5,957 bases of DNA. It comes from JAPUDQ01 sp964552765 (lineage in GTDB: Bacteria > Patescibacteriota > Saccharimonadia > Saccharimonadales > Saccharimonadaceae). The stretch lies in the NCBI GenBank assembly GCA_964552765.1, contig CAZKIA010000029.1, positions 1-5,957 of the forward strand, given 5' to 3'. The first letter of the stretch is position 1. Each line of letters starts with the position of its first letter. A program made the position numbers and the translations under genes. The notes beneath the pieces are model-generated. The model made no database searches. It was given only the letters and a program-made list of their open reading frames with translations, and had not been told where the DNA came from. Shown here piece by piece: positions 5,952-5,957 of the stretch.

Positions 5952-5957
5952 AAAGCA
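5948..5957 (+). CDS. Possible start of the next gene, cut by the window end
   Basis: An ATG at 5948-5950 is followed by AAA and AGC (Met-Lys-Ser) before the window ends. It overlaps the stop of the short upstream reading frame by 4 bp and lies about 100 nt downstream of the promoter. Three codons are too few to name a product or prove coding; a later start beyond the window is equally possible. Confidence 0.25.

Noticed and set aside
1..5957. CRISPR array, insertion sequence, tRNA or rRNA
   Set aside because: I saw no regularly spaced direct repeats, transposase motifs, terminal inverted repeats, cloverleaf or rRNA signature sequences. The only tandem repeat is the coding leucine-rich array.

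Overview
This window carries five confident protein genes, all on the + strand, plus control DNA at both edges. The gene set suggests a member of the Patescibacteria (CPR), most likely Candidatus Saccharibacteria (TM7). This is inference from gene types and order: an FtsA-type ATPase, a one-pass membrane protein with a baseplate-J-like exterior that I associate with CPR genomes, RuvX and MltG, tightly packed. TGA is used as a stop inside an ATGA overlap at 2735-2738, so the TGA=Gly code of Gracilibacteria/Absconditabacteria does not fit.

Left part (1-1460). A short upstream region holds weak promoter-like sequences facing both ways. It is followed by a secreted surface protein with a signal peptide, four 22-residue BspA-type leucine-rich repeats and a C-terminal LANTG-hydrophobic-basic sorting signal. 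This gene has a clear Shine-Dalgarno sequence and looks like its own transcription unit.

Central operon (1423-5796). A promoter whose -10 box ends only 8 bp before the ATG starts a compact run of four genes: FtsA-like ATPase, bitopic membrane protein, RuvX nuclease and MltG transglycosylase. Junctions are a 4-bp overlap, a 17-bp overlap and a 1-bp gap, so co-transcription and translational coupling are likely. Three of the four fit an envelope or division theme: a membrane-attached actin-like ATPase, an anchor with a large outer domain, and a glycan-strand-cutting enzyme. RuvX is a housekeeping passenger. The bitopic protein has no known function and is the least understood gene here.

Right edge (5797-5957). 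No terminator-like hairpin with a T-run follows mltG. Instead there is a good sigma70-type promoter whose -35 box is half of a perfect 16-bp dyad, a likely operator. Downstream lies a hairpin-rich stretch that could encode a 29-residue peptide ending in an ATGA overlap with another start codon, where the window stops. The regulated gene itself is off the window.
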